DNA of 64,000 nucleotides from Rheinheimera tangshanensis (GCF_014645135.1 NZ_BMLH01000011.1:62001-126000); one strand, 5' to 3'. Shown: positions 17,501 through 25,942, counted from the stretch's first letter. Notes: a model not told the origin generated them from the sequence alone. Made by a program: numbers and translations.

Positions 17501-19098
17501 AGCTTTAACTCTGCTGTTTTTTCATTAAACAACCAGAGTTTTTCGTAAGCCGATAGCACCAGCCAGTCGGGCTGATCAGGCCATTTTCCTAAAATAACCC
17601 GTACATTAATAGCGGAGAGTTTTTGTTTTAACTCCGCAATCTCATCCACCTGACCTGAGTTAGGATGATAACGATAAATACTCTGGTTGGTCAGTAAATA
17701 AAAGGGCTGTTGTTGATTGAGCCAACTGCCTGGTCTGGCAGCTTTCAGCACGGCTTGCTGGTTTGGGTCAAGCAGAGCTGGAGCTTGTAATTCTTTGTTC
17801 TGAACAGAGAAAAAACTTAAACCATTAGAGGAAATAAACCATAAATCTCCCTTGGTATTCATCGACAGATTCATAATAGTACTGGTGTGCCAGACCGCTT
17901 TTGGATCAGGGTTGACCAGAAAGTTTTGTACCTGCCGAGTGTCAAGATTTAATAAATTTAAGCCATTGCGGGTGCCAAGCCATAGTTCATCTGTATTTTT
18001 TTCAACAATAGAAATTATTTTGTCATTACTTAAGGCATCAGGACCCATTTGACTGAAATTACGAATGGCTTTGCTCCGTGGATGCCAGTAATAAGCGCCA
18101 TCAAAACGACTGCCTAGCCAGTAACCGCCTTGATCATCTTCTTGCAAAGCCACCACATTATCGTCGGATAAGTTAAAGTTACTTTGGCTGAATTTCAGCA
18201 CCTGTTCTGTGTCGCCTGACTCAGGCGAGTAACGCAATAAGCCACGTTCTGTTCCGATGAACAGATGATCGGACTGGATTTCAATTTGCCAGACATTAGG
18301 GCCTGCAATCAGTTCTTTACTGACAGGGAGTTGTCCTGTTTGCAGGAACTGCGTGATCTGCTCTAACTCCAGTTGATACAATCCTTCTACTGTACCAATC
18401 AGCAGTAGGTTTTTATTCAGTTGTAAGGCTTTGACATGACGCTGATAGTCGGAGCTCTGTCCCTGTGGTAAGTGCGGAACCAGACTCAGTGTCTTGGTAC
18501 TTTTGTCGTACAGCACTAAACCATGGCTGGTACCCAATAAAATCCAGTCTTTGGTGTTGAGCAGAGTACGGATAACAGCATCGGGCAAATTAATATCTGC
18601 TAACTTGGCTAAAAGCGTTACTTGGCTGGTGTCGGTTTGATAGTTGTAAAGCTCAGTCCTGCTACTGAGCAACAGGTCGTCGTTGTCTGCGTGAGTTAAA
18701 TTGATAAAACGGTTTTCCAGTGTCATAGCGCCTGGTAAAGAGCCATGCAAATACAACTGCGCTTTGGCTGGGTCAAAAGCATACAAACCTGAGCGCGGTG
18801 CCAAAGCCCATAAACGTTGTTTTTTATCCAGTAGCAGTTGGGTAAAAGCCAGACTTTGTAATTGCGCCGAGTCAGCGCCTATCAGTAAGTTTTTGTAGCC
18901 ATCAAAGCGGTTTAAACCAGCGTCTGTTGCTATCCATAAAAAGCCCTGACGATCGAGTAATAAGTCGTTGACAGAGCCTTGCGATAAGTTTTGATCCGGA
19001 GTCAGAGGCTGCAATAGCGTTTCAGCCAAAACAGATTGGCAGCAGCAAACAAGCAGCAACAAGCCGCAAAGATAGCGCAGTGTGGCTAAAACAGGCAA
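14593..19098 (-). CDS. Periplasmic beta-propeller sensor with PAS, GGDEF and EAL domains
   Basis: A 1501-aa inner-membrane c-di-GMP enzyme. Order: signal peptide (1-25, ending VLAE); repeated two-component-regulator propeller blades (about 35-680, e.g. GFLWIATDAGLNRF, DELWLGTRNGLNLL, GHIWFSSLHGVSSL); Y_Y_Y domain (about 690-780); membrane helix (about 785-805); two PAS domains (about 830-1075); GGDEF with intact RLGGDEF and an RETD inhibitory site five residues before; EAL domain with EVL in place of EAL plus DDFGTGYSSLKYL and AEGVE. Both catalytic activities look possible. The propeller is usually a polysaccharide or small-molecule sensor in hybrid two-component systems. Start TTG at 19098 with GAGGA 7 bases upstream. 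Confidence 0.92.
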   Translation of the reverse strand: MPVLATLRYLCGLLLLVCCCQSVLAETLLQPLTPDQNLSQGSVNDLLLDRQGFLWIATDAGLNRFDGYKNLLIGADSAQLQSLAFTQLLLDKKQRLWALAPRSGLYAFDPAKAQLYLHGSLPGAMTLENRFINLTHADNDDLLLSSRTELYNYQTDTSQVTLLAKLADINLPDAVIRTLLNTKDWILLGTSHGLVLYDKSTKTLSLVPHLPQGQSSDYQRHVKALQLNKNLLLIGTVEGLYQLELEQITQFLQTGQLPVSKELIAGPNVWQIEIQSDHLFIGTERGLLRYSPESGDTEQVLKFSQSNFNLSDDNVVALQEDDQGGYWLGSRFDGAYYWHPRSKAIRNFSQMGPDALSNDKIISIVEKNTDELWLGTRNGLNLLNLDTRQVQNFLVNPDPKAVWHTSTIMNLSMNTKGDLWFISSNGLSFFSVQNKELQAPALLDPNQQAVLKAARPGSWLNQQQPFYLLTNQSIYRYHPNSGQVDEIAELKQKLSAINVRVILGKWPDQPDWLVLSAYEKLWLFNEKTAELKLLYQAEVSPAFSMRFADKMALDKNNTLWFSASDIGLLAFDAKTMQLKHHFHSQNKLNTNVVYAVSSDQLGHIWFSSLHGVSSLNVDTLHIEQFSKKDGLTSNEFISQSSESLSNGEMAFGSIRGVNLLSPVALTESRRKPRIVITQLDLLSSPIKSPLTDLSGQHFTLPYDSQGLTISYSSLNFRDSAKMRYRYWLDGPQRLVFPEQSSSSVMFPQLTPGDYQFNVVAVSPVTGLESEVATLQLQVQAAPWLSHWAYMLYASVSLVIMLFYLRTRQKQQRMLKVAHTKVTTSEQRLKQALDSIDSGAWEWHARKNIMFASRIHSMLGYQEALNPLAMTQHLSLVHPEDKDAYQQAWQKLMQTPDKTFDHTYRMQHKNGKWLWFRDIGKVAEVDDKGQPERVIGTFSNITETRANQEKARLFGEAFQQTRDWVVILDANQRVIAANQSFADVFGSVDEYLVSPKTHHLGISLQRRRFYTSLLRGLTVNQHWQGEELVHTPDGKERPTLINISAIGDADKVEFFVLVFTDITAQKVAEEELRYLASYDSLTGLPNRTLLMDRIQHGIEQAKRAKKTLALCFIDLDKFKQVNDSLGHDVGDQLLQEVARRLRATLRETDTIARLGGDEFVVLLESYKNDDNISHVARKMLQSIGEPMQLGTHTVSVSPSIGIAVYPDDALDANALLKHADVAMYHAKDLGRNNFQFFIAEMNEKAHMQLAKETQLRQAFKDGEFINYYQPIVDCRSQSVIGVEVLMRWSHKNTLIPPTEFIPMAEDLRLIIPMTLSLLERALVDLQQWRQAGLDLYLSVNLSTSHLEQLSLAEHTEKLLNKYQLPPSCLRFEVTESALMRDHEKAITTMLALNQLGIQLALDDFGTGYSSLKYLKELPIDAIKIDRSFVKDIGIDPDDETIIEAILSMAGSLGMSCVAEGVETEQQLAFFSSRQCYLIQGYLFAKPMPAVELINWLHSEHLN

Positions 19099-19220
19099 AA
19101 CTATTCCTCAGTAGGTCGGATTATTATTGTTATCTGCTGGTAGAAGGTCTAGAAAATACAGTGAATGGCGTCACAAAGTCCAGCAGAGTTCCAAAGAATT
19201 TTACAAAAACTGGCGGGATG

Positions 19221-20180
19221 TTAATAAAGTAGCCAAAGTATTTGTAACAGACTGAAAATAAATACAATAAAGGCTGAGTACAACTGAAATTGTCTGTTGA
19301 GTCTGAGTGCATTAAGCACATCTCTGACTTCAGGTAATTGAGTTGGACCCAAACGCTGGCGCTGGTTTTTTTGTTGCTGGTAGATCACAGGGCCGGCCAG
19401 ATTAATCCGCAAGGCCGCGGCTAAAGCTCCAAGGATCAGCAAATGAGGCAGGCAAAGTCGTAATGACAAGGCCTGACGCCATTGCCTGAAAGCTGCTGTG
19501 ATATCCGTTAAAAAAGCCAGTAGCAAAGCGGTGAGCAGGCTGGCAGGAAAGCTGGCCCATTGAGTTAATAACGAGGCAGGTCTACCGAAATACCGAAAGT
19601 TGTTTTGTTTGTCGTTCCACTCTTGGTTGCACAGCAGCAATAAGCGATAAGCCACGGCAGCTAATCCTCCTCCTACTAAAAACCAGAAACTCACCCCAAC
19701 CCATTGTTTGGCGGTGCGAAGCCAGAGCATCTCAATAGTGGCTTTGCATAAGCCAGTGCCGCTTAAACTTTGAGTCTGACGCAGAACCAAAGGTTGTAAT
19801 AAGTCTTTGGCTCTGCTGTGTTGTTTTTGGCTGATAGCCAGCGCCGTTTTATGGCTTTGTTGGCGGTAATAGACAAAATCCAGACAAAAATACAGCAATA
19901 AGCCATCCAATACCAAAGGCCAGTCGGACAGCCAGTATAAAGGTGCCAGCAAAGCAAGAGTGGGTAACATCACCAGAGCTAAAGCTAAACTGCCGGAGAT
20001 CAACTGCTGGCTAGTGGCTCTGTGCGGGTCCGGATGAACTTTGACCGCTAACTGTTTGGCAAAAATGCGGAAAAAGGTTAAAGGCTGGTAATCCTGCGGC
20101 AATAACACCAGGCTGCCAAGTAACCAAATACTTAGCAGCACTAGTGGATAGACTGAGATATCTTCCAGCCAATAGGGCAT
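19221..20180 (-). CDS. CobD/CbiB-family membrane protein
   Basis: Multi-pass membrane protein (319 aa) of the CobD/CbiB family, which includes adenosylcobinamide-phosphate synthase and the AmpE-like branch. Support: GPVIYQQQK near residue 265, followed by LPEVRDVLNALRLNRQF and a C-terminal helix, the usual CbiB ending; ASFPASLLTALLLAF earlier. The N-terminal signature of true CbiB is poor, and no other cobalamin genes are nearby, so a role in B12 synthesis is uncertain. It starts directly after the mtnN stop, with no gap, so the two are cotranscribed; a cbiB-like gene after mtnN is also common in Shewanella relatives (from memory). Confidence 0.7.
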   Translation of the reverse strand: MPYWLEDISVYPLVLLSIWLLGSLVLLPQDYQPLTFFRIFAKQLAVKVHPDPHRATSQQLISGSLALALVMLPTLALLAPLYWLSDWPLVLDGLLLYFCLDFVYYRQQSHKTALAISQKQHSRAKDLLQPLVLRQTQSLSGTGLCKATIEMLWLRTAKQWVGVSFWFLVGGGLAAVAYRLLLLCNQEWNDKQNNFRYFGRPASLLTQWASFPASLLTALLLAFLTDITAAFRQWRQALSLRLCLPHLLILGALAAALRINLAGPVIYQQQKNQRQRLGPTQLPEVRDVLNALRLNRQFQLYSAFIVFIFSLLQILWLLY

Positions 20181-20894
20181 TTAGCTCAGCTGCACCGTTT
20201 TCAGGTTTTTCAGAAGTTCCAGCACCATAGCCGAACTGTTTTTTGAAGCGATTTCTAAATAAGCTTCAAAAGAGGTTGGCGATTCTTTACCGGCTATATC
20301 ACTTAAACTGCGGATCACCACAAAAGGAGTCTTGAGCTGATAACATGCCTGAGCTATAGCCGCGCCTTCCATTTCTACCGCCAGCATAGTGGGGAATTGT
20401 GCACGGGTTTGAGCAATACGCTCAGGCTGGCACATAAACACATCGCCCGTGGTGATTAAACCTTTTTTAGTTTTGCAAAAACCTAAGGTATTGATGCTTT
20501 GCTCTGCTGCACTGATTAAAGCCGGATGAGCGGTAAAGCCTGCTGGCATACGTGGTACCTGGCCAATTTCGTAACCAAAAGCTGTTACATCGACATCGTG
20601 ATGGCGCACTTCAGAAGAAATAACCACATCACCTACATTCAACTCTGGGTCAAAACCACCGGCTGAACCTGTGTTGATGACACAGTCCGGTTTGAACTGG
20701 CTAATTAATAAGGTGGTTGCTACAGCAGAAGCCACTTTGCCTATACCAGATTGGACTAACACCACATCGGTATCGGCCAGACGGCCTTGGTAAAACTCGT
20801 AATCCGCCAGTTTGACCGTGGTCATATCGCTTAATTGAGCTTTTAAAATTGCAATTTCCGGCTCCATAGCGCCGATAATACCCACAAGTTGCAT
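20181..20894 (-). CDS. mtnN: 5'-methylthioadenosine/S-adenosylhomocysteine nucleosidase
   Basis: Hydrolyses MTA and SAH to adenine plus the thioribose or homocysteine sugar, in methionine salvage and autoinducer-2 supply (237 aa, usual length about 232). Motifs: GAMEPEIAIL at the N-terminus (catalytic Glu), GSAGGF, MEMEGAAIAQ-type segment (AVEMEGAAIAQACYQ), and RSLSDIAG with the catalytic Asp. The start is 20894, matching the family N-terminus MQLVGIIGAME and preceded by GAGGATCGGCAG; 13 extra upstream codons are open. First gene of the mtnN-cbiB pair. Confidence 0.95.
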   Translation of the reverse strand: MQLVGIIGAMEPEIAILKAQLSDMTTVKLADYEFYQGRLADTDVVLVQSGIGKVASAVATTLLISQFKPDCVINTGSAGGFDPELNVGDVVISSEVRHHDVDVTAFGYEIGQVPRMPAGFTAHPALISAAEQSINTLGFCKTKKGLITTGDVFMCQPERIAQTRAQFPTMLAVEMEGAAIAQACYQLKTPFVVIRSLSDIAGKESPTSFEAYLEIASKNSSAMVLELLKNLKTVQLS

Positions 20895-20949
20895 CTGCCG
20901 ATCCTCAAGATAAGAAAGGGCAGATGATAACATTGAGCGCTTGCGGCTG

Positions 20950-21831
20950 TTAAGACTTATGAATAGCTATGGTTTTGGCCTGCTGATTATTGGTCAGTTT
21001 TCCGGCCTGATAGTCGCGGATCGCCTGCTCAATTTCTTCTGGCTTATTCATCACAAAAGGACCGTATTGCACCACGGGTTCTTTAATAGGTTTAGCTGAG
21101 AGCAGAATAAAACGAGCTTTGTCTTTGGCTGAAACTGTAACACTGTCGCCATCGCTCAGTACTGCGCCGTGATGATTCGCTACTTTTAAACCTTCAACAA
21201 ACACCTCGCCTTCAAAAGGATACACATAAGCGTTATGACCGGCGGTGACAGGTAAGGTCAGACTTTGGCCAGCTTCTAACTGAACGTCCAGATACAGAGG
21301 TTCAGTGGATAGGCCGAAAATAGGACCTCTTACTCTATCGCCATTCACCACTGTTTCTCCAGCTATCACTTTGACAAAACTTTGTGCTGTTAAATGCACA
21401 AGCGGAATATCTGCGGCCGGAATATCCACATAGGCTGCTTCTTTCATTTTCTCTGCGGCTGGTAAATTAATCCACAGTTGAAAACCACGCATCAGGCCAG
21501 ATTCCTGTTGCGGCATTTCAGAGTGAATAATGCCTCGGCCCGCTGTCATCCACTGCACTCCACCACTGGTTAAATGGCCTTTATTACCAAGGTGATCTTC
21601 GTGCAACATATGGCCGTCCAGCATATAAGTGACGGTTTCAAAACCACGATGCGGGTGGGCAGGGAAACCGGCAATATAGTCGTCGGCTTTGTCGGAGCCA
21701 AAAGCGTCCAGCATTAAAAAAGGATCCAGCCGCACGCCCTGACTTTGGCCCAGGCTACGTTTAATTTTTACGCCAGCACCGTCAGAGGCCTGCATAGCGG
21801 GGATCAATTGTTTTAAAGTACGGGCTGTCAT
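20950..21831 (-). CDS. Pirin-family protein (bicupin)
   Basis: Cytoplasmic bicupin (293 aa). The N-terminal cupin keeps the pirin metal ligands in AHPHRGFETVTYML and RGIIHSEMPQ, with the LWINLP strand after them. Bacterial pirins include quercetin 2,3-dioxygenases (E. coli YhhW) and regulators of central metabolism; which role applies cannot be read from the sequence. Upstream the coding strand has AATAGGTGAAATAAAG before ATG. It stands alone between mtnN and the family 2 repeat at 21941. Confidence 0.9.
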   Translation of the reverse strand: MTARTLKQLIPAMQASDGAGVKIKRSLGQSQGVRLDPFLMLDAFGSDKADDYIAGFPAHPHRGFETVTYMLDGHMLHEDHLGNKGHLTSGGVQWMTAGRGIIHSEMPQQESGLMRGFQLWINLPAAEKMKEAAYVDIPAADIPLVHLTAQSFVKVIAGETVVNGDRVRGPIFGLSTEPLYLDVQLEAGQSLTLPVTAGHNAYVYPFEGEVFVEGLKVANHHGAVLSDGDSVTVSAKDKARFILLSAKPIKEPVVQYGPFVMNKPEEIEQAIRDYQAGKLTNNQQAKTIAIHKS

Positions 21832-21940
21832 CTTTATTTCACCTAATAGGAGTTGCTTGATAATCCTATTAAAACAGCTCTTTTATCGAAGCAATAGCGG
21901 ATTGTTTTGCTGGTAATGTTCAAAAAAATTGAATGATTTC

Positions 21941-22002
21941 CCGTCGTCCTTGAAGCTGCAGCTTTGTTGGCTGTGCGGGCGACCATAAAGATCGCCCCTA
22001 CG
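21941..22002 (-). repeat. Intergenic palindromic repeat, family 2, copy F
   Basis: On the minus strand: CCGTAGGGGCGATCTTTATG-GTCGCCCG, then CAGCCAACAAAGCTGCAGC and TTCAAGGACGACGGG. It has the family 2 hairpin joined directly to the shared end module, shorter than copies D and E. It begins two bases after the ogt stop codon. Confidence 0.75.
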
Positions 22003-22004
22003 GA

Positions 22005-22496
22005 TTAATGGGCTTCCAGCTGAAACAAGCCCAAGGCTAAAGCCGTATTTTGTTCATGTTTGAGTAGCCAGTCTTTGCGCTCTAATCCGCCGGCATAACC
22101 TGTTAAAGTGCCATTGGCACCTATGACTCTGTGGCAGGGCACAATAATAGTCAGAGGGTTTCGGCCATTGGCCGCTCCTACGGCCCTTACTGCTTTTGGG
22201 TTATTCAGCTCATGGGCTATATGGCTGTAGCTGCGAAGCTGTGCGAAAGGGATTTTACTCAGTTGCTGCCAGACGGCTTGTTGAAATTCAGTGCCTTGAG
22301 CTGCCAGAGGTAAATCAAATTGCTGCAGGTTGCCAGCAAAATAAGCATCAAATTGAGCTTTGCAGTCTTGTAGCAGTGTGTCATTGCTGTGATCCGGTAC
22401 TTCGCTTAAATCCCTGAACAAGACTGACTCTACACCTTTGGGATTGGCCGTAACCACCAAAGGCCCCAATGGAGTAGCAAATTGCAGTTGTTTCAT
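22005..22496 (-). CDS. ogt: Methylated-DNA-[protein]-cysteine S-methyltransferase
   Basis: Suicide repair protein that moves the methyl group from O6-methylguanine to its own cysteine (163 aa). The active-site motif is IVPCHRVIGANG, with downstream GYAGGLERKDWLL as in Ogt/AdaB. It begins within the stop region of the upstream alkA-type gene (4-base overlap, ATGA), so the two alkylation-repair genes are translationally coupled. The N-terminal ribonuclease-like domain is short. It could equally be called the adaB equivalent, because its neighbour supplies Ada's other half. Confidence 0.94.
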   Translation of the reverse strand: MKQLQFATPLGPLVVTANPKGVESVLFRDLSEVPDHSNDTLLQDCKAQFDAYFAGNLQQFDLPLAAQGTEFQQAVWQQLSKIPFAQLRSYSHIAHELNNPKAVRAVGAANGRNPLTIIVPCHRVIGANGTLTGYAGGLERKDWLLKHEQNTALALGLFQLEAH

Positions 22497-23896
22497 TCGG
22501 TTGTCTCCTTTAAAGCTGGGCGGGATAAACTAAACCAGAGCTGAAAAGTGGCGTAACTGCGCCAGGGGGCCAGCTGCTCCGGTGTGATATCGCCATGACG
22601 TTTTAAGGCTTTTTGTACGCCTAGATCTCCGCCTAACCAAATGTCCGGATCGGCAAGCCCCCGCATTTTGCTATAGGCCACAGTCCAGGGTCCAATGCCT
22701 TTGAGTTTCAGCCAGTCATCCGGTGTGCTTTCTGGCTCTGCGATCACTGTCGCCGCCAACTGTTTTAAGGTGTCGCGTCTGGCTTGCGGCACTTTAAGCA
22801 TCAGTAATTCATTTTGGCTGATGGCTTGTGGCGTCGGAAACAGCTTTTTCTGTGGCTCATCCGGCAAAGGCTGTGCTAATTCAGCAAGTAAACGATTGAG
22901 CTGAGTGCGGGCGCCTTGCACACTGACTTGTTGGCCTAAAATAGCCCTTACGGCCGCTTCAAACGGGCTCCATAAACCCGGTAGCCGTAAACCTGATTCC
23001 AGAGCATCACCAAACACTGGTGCAAGTTGCTGCTCTATCTGCGGCATATTGGCATCTAAATCAGCCAGTTGGCGAATACGTTGCAGTACAGAGGTGAGCT
23101 CTTGCTGGCTGGGCCAATGCAGTTTTAACAACATCGCCCCTTCTTTAAGCGGGCTTAATTCAAACCAGCCATGCACAACACCCTCCAAAGTTGGCCAGCT
23201 AAAGGTTCTGCCGTAAGCATCACCCTTAACCCATTCCATGCCGTCCAGCGTACGCTGGCGCCAGAAATCCAGCTGGGCTTGCCAGTTCAGTGGTGGTCGA
23301 TAACTCAGTTGTAATTCAATCACAGAGGAGTGTCCTGTTGTTTTTTTACGCCGGATTTGGCTCGGGCTTAATAACAATTGTTGTTTAAAGGCGTCGTTAA
23401 AACGCCGGATACTATGAAAACCACATAAAGCGGCAATCTGATGCACAGGCAAACTGCTTTGATGGAGTAACTGTTTTGCCAGCAACACTTGCTGGTACAG
23501 GGCATATTGTTTAGGTGCTACGCCTAAATGTTGCTGAAACAGCTTACGTAAATAACGCTCACTTATACCAAGACGCGATGCTAAAGCGGCCTGATCGCCA
23601 TGCACTAAAGCACCTTCTGCGATGAGCTTTAAAGCACGTCTGACACTGGTTTCGACACCAAGCCAGGCGGGAGATTGCGGCGCACTGTCGGGTCTGCAAC
23701 GTAAGCAAGGCCGGTAACCGGCAGAGGCAGCCGCTGCGGCACAGGAAAAGTAGGTCACCTGATGTTCAGCCGGAGACTTAGCCGGGCAAATAGTGCGGCA
23801 ATAAATCCCTGTACTTTTTACCGCAATAAAAAACAGGCCATCAAAACGACTGTCGCGCGATAACCGGGCTTGTTGGCAGATCAGCGGATCCAGCAT
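22493..23896 (-). CDS. alkA: Ada-type sensor/AraC HTH fused to AlkA 3-methyladenine glycosylase
   Basis: A fusion of 467 aa. Residues about 5-75 form the Ada zinc domain that accepts methyl from phosphotriesters (cysteines in YCRTICPA and CLRCRP). Residues about 85-180 are an AraC-type helix-turn-helix. The rest is AlkA-like with an N-terminal TBP-like domain and an HhH-GPD core (LKGIGPWTVAY, then IWLGGD with the probable catalytic Asp). So one protein may sense methylation, activate transcription and excise alkylated bases. The start is 23896, where the Ada domain begins at MLDPLICQQARLSRDSRFDG; a 29-codon upstream frame is open but unlike the family. Cotranscribed with ogt. Confidence 0.92.
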   Translation of the reverse strand: MLDPLICQQARLSRDSRFDGLFFIAVKSTGIYCRTICPAKSPAEHQVTYFSCAAAAASAGYRPCLRCRPDSAPQSPAWLGVETSVRRALKLIAEGALVHGDQAALASRLGISERYLRKLFQQHLGVAPKQYALYQQVLLAKQLLHQSSLPVHQIAALCGFHSIRRFNDAFKQQLLLSPSQIRRKKTTGHSSVIELQLSYRPPLNWQAQLDFWRQRTLDGMEWVKGDAYGRTFSWPTLEGVVHGWFELSPLKEGAMLLKLHWPSQQELTSVLQRIRQLADLDANMPQIEQQLAPVFGDALESGLRLPGLWSPFEAAVRAILGQQVSVQGARTQLNRLLAELAQPLPDEPQKKLFPTPQAISQNELLMLKVPQARRDTLKQLAATVIAEPESTPDDWLKLKGIGPWTVAYSKMRGLADPDIWLGGDLGVQKALKRHGDITPEQLAPWRSYATFQLWFSLSRPALKETTE

Positions 23897-24101
23897 GCTA
23901 CGGACTCTTTTGCAGAAAACTAAACAGAGTGTACCTTGAGTACAAGAAAAAATCTGGCCGGATCCGGTACTGAAAAAACGCATTTTTATAGTGGTTCGCC
24001 GAGTCTCAACAGCAGTTTGATCTCAGACGACTATAGTTAAAGCAAAGTGAAGCGAACCCCTAACGCCAGTTCGATCAGACATTAATGTGAAGGAATGCTG
24101 T

Positions 24102-25442
24102 ATGGAACACCACCTTAATGCCCAACAAGCCATAGGCGCTGAGGAAGACCGCTTGTTGTTTGCTGTTGATGCGCAAGTCACAGAAAAGCAGCAAGCGTGC
24201 TGGACTGTACTTATTGTCGATGATGAACCTGAAATCCATCAAATTACCTTATTGGCACTGCGCGATTTTAGCTTTCTGCAGCACAAACTGAAGTTTATCA
24301 GCGCTTATAGTGCGGCCGAAGCAAGGCACATTCTTCAGCACAACAAAGAGATAGCGCTGATTTTATTGGATGTGGTGATGGAAACGGATGACGCAGGTTT
24401 AGTGCTGGTGCGTTATATCCGTGAGCAGCTGCAAAACCAGCTGGTACGAATTATTTTACGCACTGGCCAGCCAGGGCAAGCACCTGAGCATCGTATTGTG
24501 CTGGACTATGACATCAACGACTACCGAGCTAAAACCGAGCTGACAGTGCAGCGCCTGACGACCAGTGTGGTGTCGGCATTACGATCTTATATCGCTATCA
24601 GGCAACTGGCTGATCTGAATGAACATCTGGAGCAACAAATACAAACCAGAACAGAGCAGCTGCAAAGCAGCAATCAGCAATTGCAGCATTCATTGGCTGA
24701 GCTCGAAGCGGGTGAAAAAGCCGGTAAACAACTGCAGTTTAAAATGCTACCGCCTGCCATTTTTAACTATGCCGAGTATCAATTTAGCCATGTGTTATAT
24801 CCGTCAGAATTTATGAGTGGCGACTTTGTTGACTACTTTTGTGTGGATGAGCATAAAGTGGTGTTTTATATCGCCGATGTCTCAGGCCATGGCGTGGCTT
24901 CGGCTTTTGTTACTGTGTACCTGAAACGTTTTATCAGCGCCATGCTGGAGCGTTATCAGCGCGACAGCTCAGCTTCAGTGCTGGATCCGGCCGCTGTATT
25001 AACACAACTGAATCAAGAGCTGCTGAAAGACAAAATCGGCAAATACATAGCGCTGTTTTATGCGGTGCTGGATACACAAACAGCTGAATTGACCTATGCC
25101 AATGCCGGAGCCTTTCCCTGGCCTTTGCTGCTGCAACAACAGGAGCAACAACAGCAGCATTATCTGGAATTGAAAAGTACCCCTGTGGGCATGTTTGACT
25201 TTGCCAGTTACCACAATCAGCACTTAGTCCTGCAGCAAAACAGCAGCCTGGTTTTATGTTCCGATGGCATTTTAGACTTGCTGCCGCAGCAAAATACGGA
25301 GCAAAAACTGCAGCATTTATTACAACAAAGTTACCAGCACAAGGACATAGCCGATTTATTACAGGCTTTGGCGATAGACCCAGAGCAGCAGTTGCCGGAC
25401 GACTTAACAATACTGAAATTAACCCGGCAACAGAGCACCTGA
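24102..25442 (+). CDS. Response regulator with PP2C/SpoIIE phosphatase output
   Basis: Cytoplasmic regulator of 446 aa. A receiver domain (about 35-160) has LIVDDEPEIH acidic residues, phospho-acceptor Asp in ALILLDVVM and Lys in DYRAKTEL. Its N-terminus resembles the DUF3369 type of receiver. A coiled coil (about 170-215) links to a PP2C phosphatase domain (SGDFVDYF, IADVSGHGVASAF, CSDGILDLLP, DDLTILKL). Such proteins dephosphorylate a STAS antagonist, and a STAS gene follows 11 bases downstream. No HATPase (anti-sigma kinase) domain follows the phosphatase. Start 24102 has AAGGA 7 bases upstream; an earlier ATG at 24087 lacks one. Confidence 0.9.
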   Translation: MEHHLNAQQAIGAEEDRLLFAVDAQVTEKQQACWTVLIVDDEPEIHQITLLALRDFSFLQHKLKFISAYSAAEARHILQHNKEIALILLDVVMETDDAGLVLVRYIREQLQNQLVRIILRTGQPGQAPEHRIVLDYDINDYRAKTELTVQRLTTSVVSALRSYIAIRQLADLNEHLEQQIQTRTEQLQSSNQQLQHSLAELEAGEKAGKQLQFKMLPPAIFNYAEYQFSHVLYPSEFMSGDFVDYFCVDEHKVVFYIADVSGHGVASAFVTVYLKRFISAMLERYQRDSSASVLDPAAVLTQLNQELLKDKIGKYIALFYAVLDTQTAELTYANAGAFPWPLLLQQQEQQQQHYLELKSTPVGMFDFASYHNQHLVLQQNSSLVLCSDGILDLLPQQNTEQKLQHLLQQSYQHKDIADLLQALAIDPEQQLPDDLTILKLTRQQST

Positions 25443-25453
25443 GTGAGGACTGT

Positions 25454-25942
25454 ATGACTGATCAAATCCTGTTCGCCTGCGTTGACCAGTGCTGTTTTTT
25501 CAAATTATCCGGTGAGCTGCGTTACACCAATGCCAGTGGTATGGATGATCTGGTGGAACGGCTGTTTTCTGCAAAAATTCAATGCACTGAATTGGTGGTG
25601 GATTTAAACCAGGCTAGTTTTATCGACAGCACTTATATTGGCCTATTGGCGGCTTTAGCGCGTTATGCCCAGCAGCATCAGTTAGCAAAACCCGTGTTGT
25701 TTTGCACTGTACCGGCCATCAATGAGCTACTGCTTAGTCTTTGTTTTGATCAAGCTTTTGACCTGGTGCAGCAGTCTACTGATCCTGATATTGACCTTAC
25801 CAGCGTTCAGGCTATGCCTTACAGCGATCAACAAAAAGGCCAAATGATACTGCGTGCTCATGAAGCCTTGATTGCACTGAATGAACAAAACAAAACTCAG
25901 TTTCAGTCTGTGGTGGACTTATTAAAACAACAGCTTAGTTAG
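25454..25942 (+). CDS. STAS-domain anti-sigma-factor-antagonist-like protein
   Basis: Small cytoplasmic protein (162 aa). The STAS domain (about 10-105) contains the expected phosphorylatable serine in FIDSTYIGLL. A C-terminal extension of about 50 residues is helical and charged (LRAHEALIALNEQNKTQF), which plain SpoIIAA-type antagonists lack. GAGTGAGGACTGT precedes the ATG. It lies 11 bases after the phosphatase gene; by analogy with RsbU/RsbV and HsbR/HsbA it is the phosphatase's substrate, with the missing kinase encoded elsewhere. The frame is open further upstream, but that is a shadow of the preceding gene. Confidence 0.85.
   Translation: MTDQILFACVDQCCFFKLSGELRYTNASGMDDLVERLFSAKIQCTELVVDLNQASFIDSTYIGLLAALARYAQQHQLAKPVLFCTVPAINELLLSLCFDQAFDLVQQSTDPDIDLTSVQAMPYSDQQKGQMILRAHEALIALNEQNKTQFQSVVDLLKQQLS

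Noticed and set aside
22905-23216. A 103-codon plus-strand frame inside the Ada/AlkA fusion gene
   Set aside because: Shadow of the minus-strand gene; amino-acid make-up is rich in Cys, Ser and Pro as typical for antisense frames.
24934-25410. A 158-codon open frame antisense to the response-regulator phosphatase gene
   Set aside because: It is the complement of a well-supported coding region, has no ribosome site and no recognisable family features.
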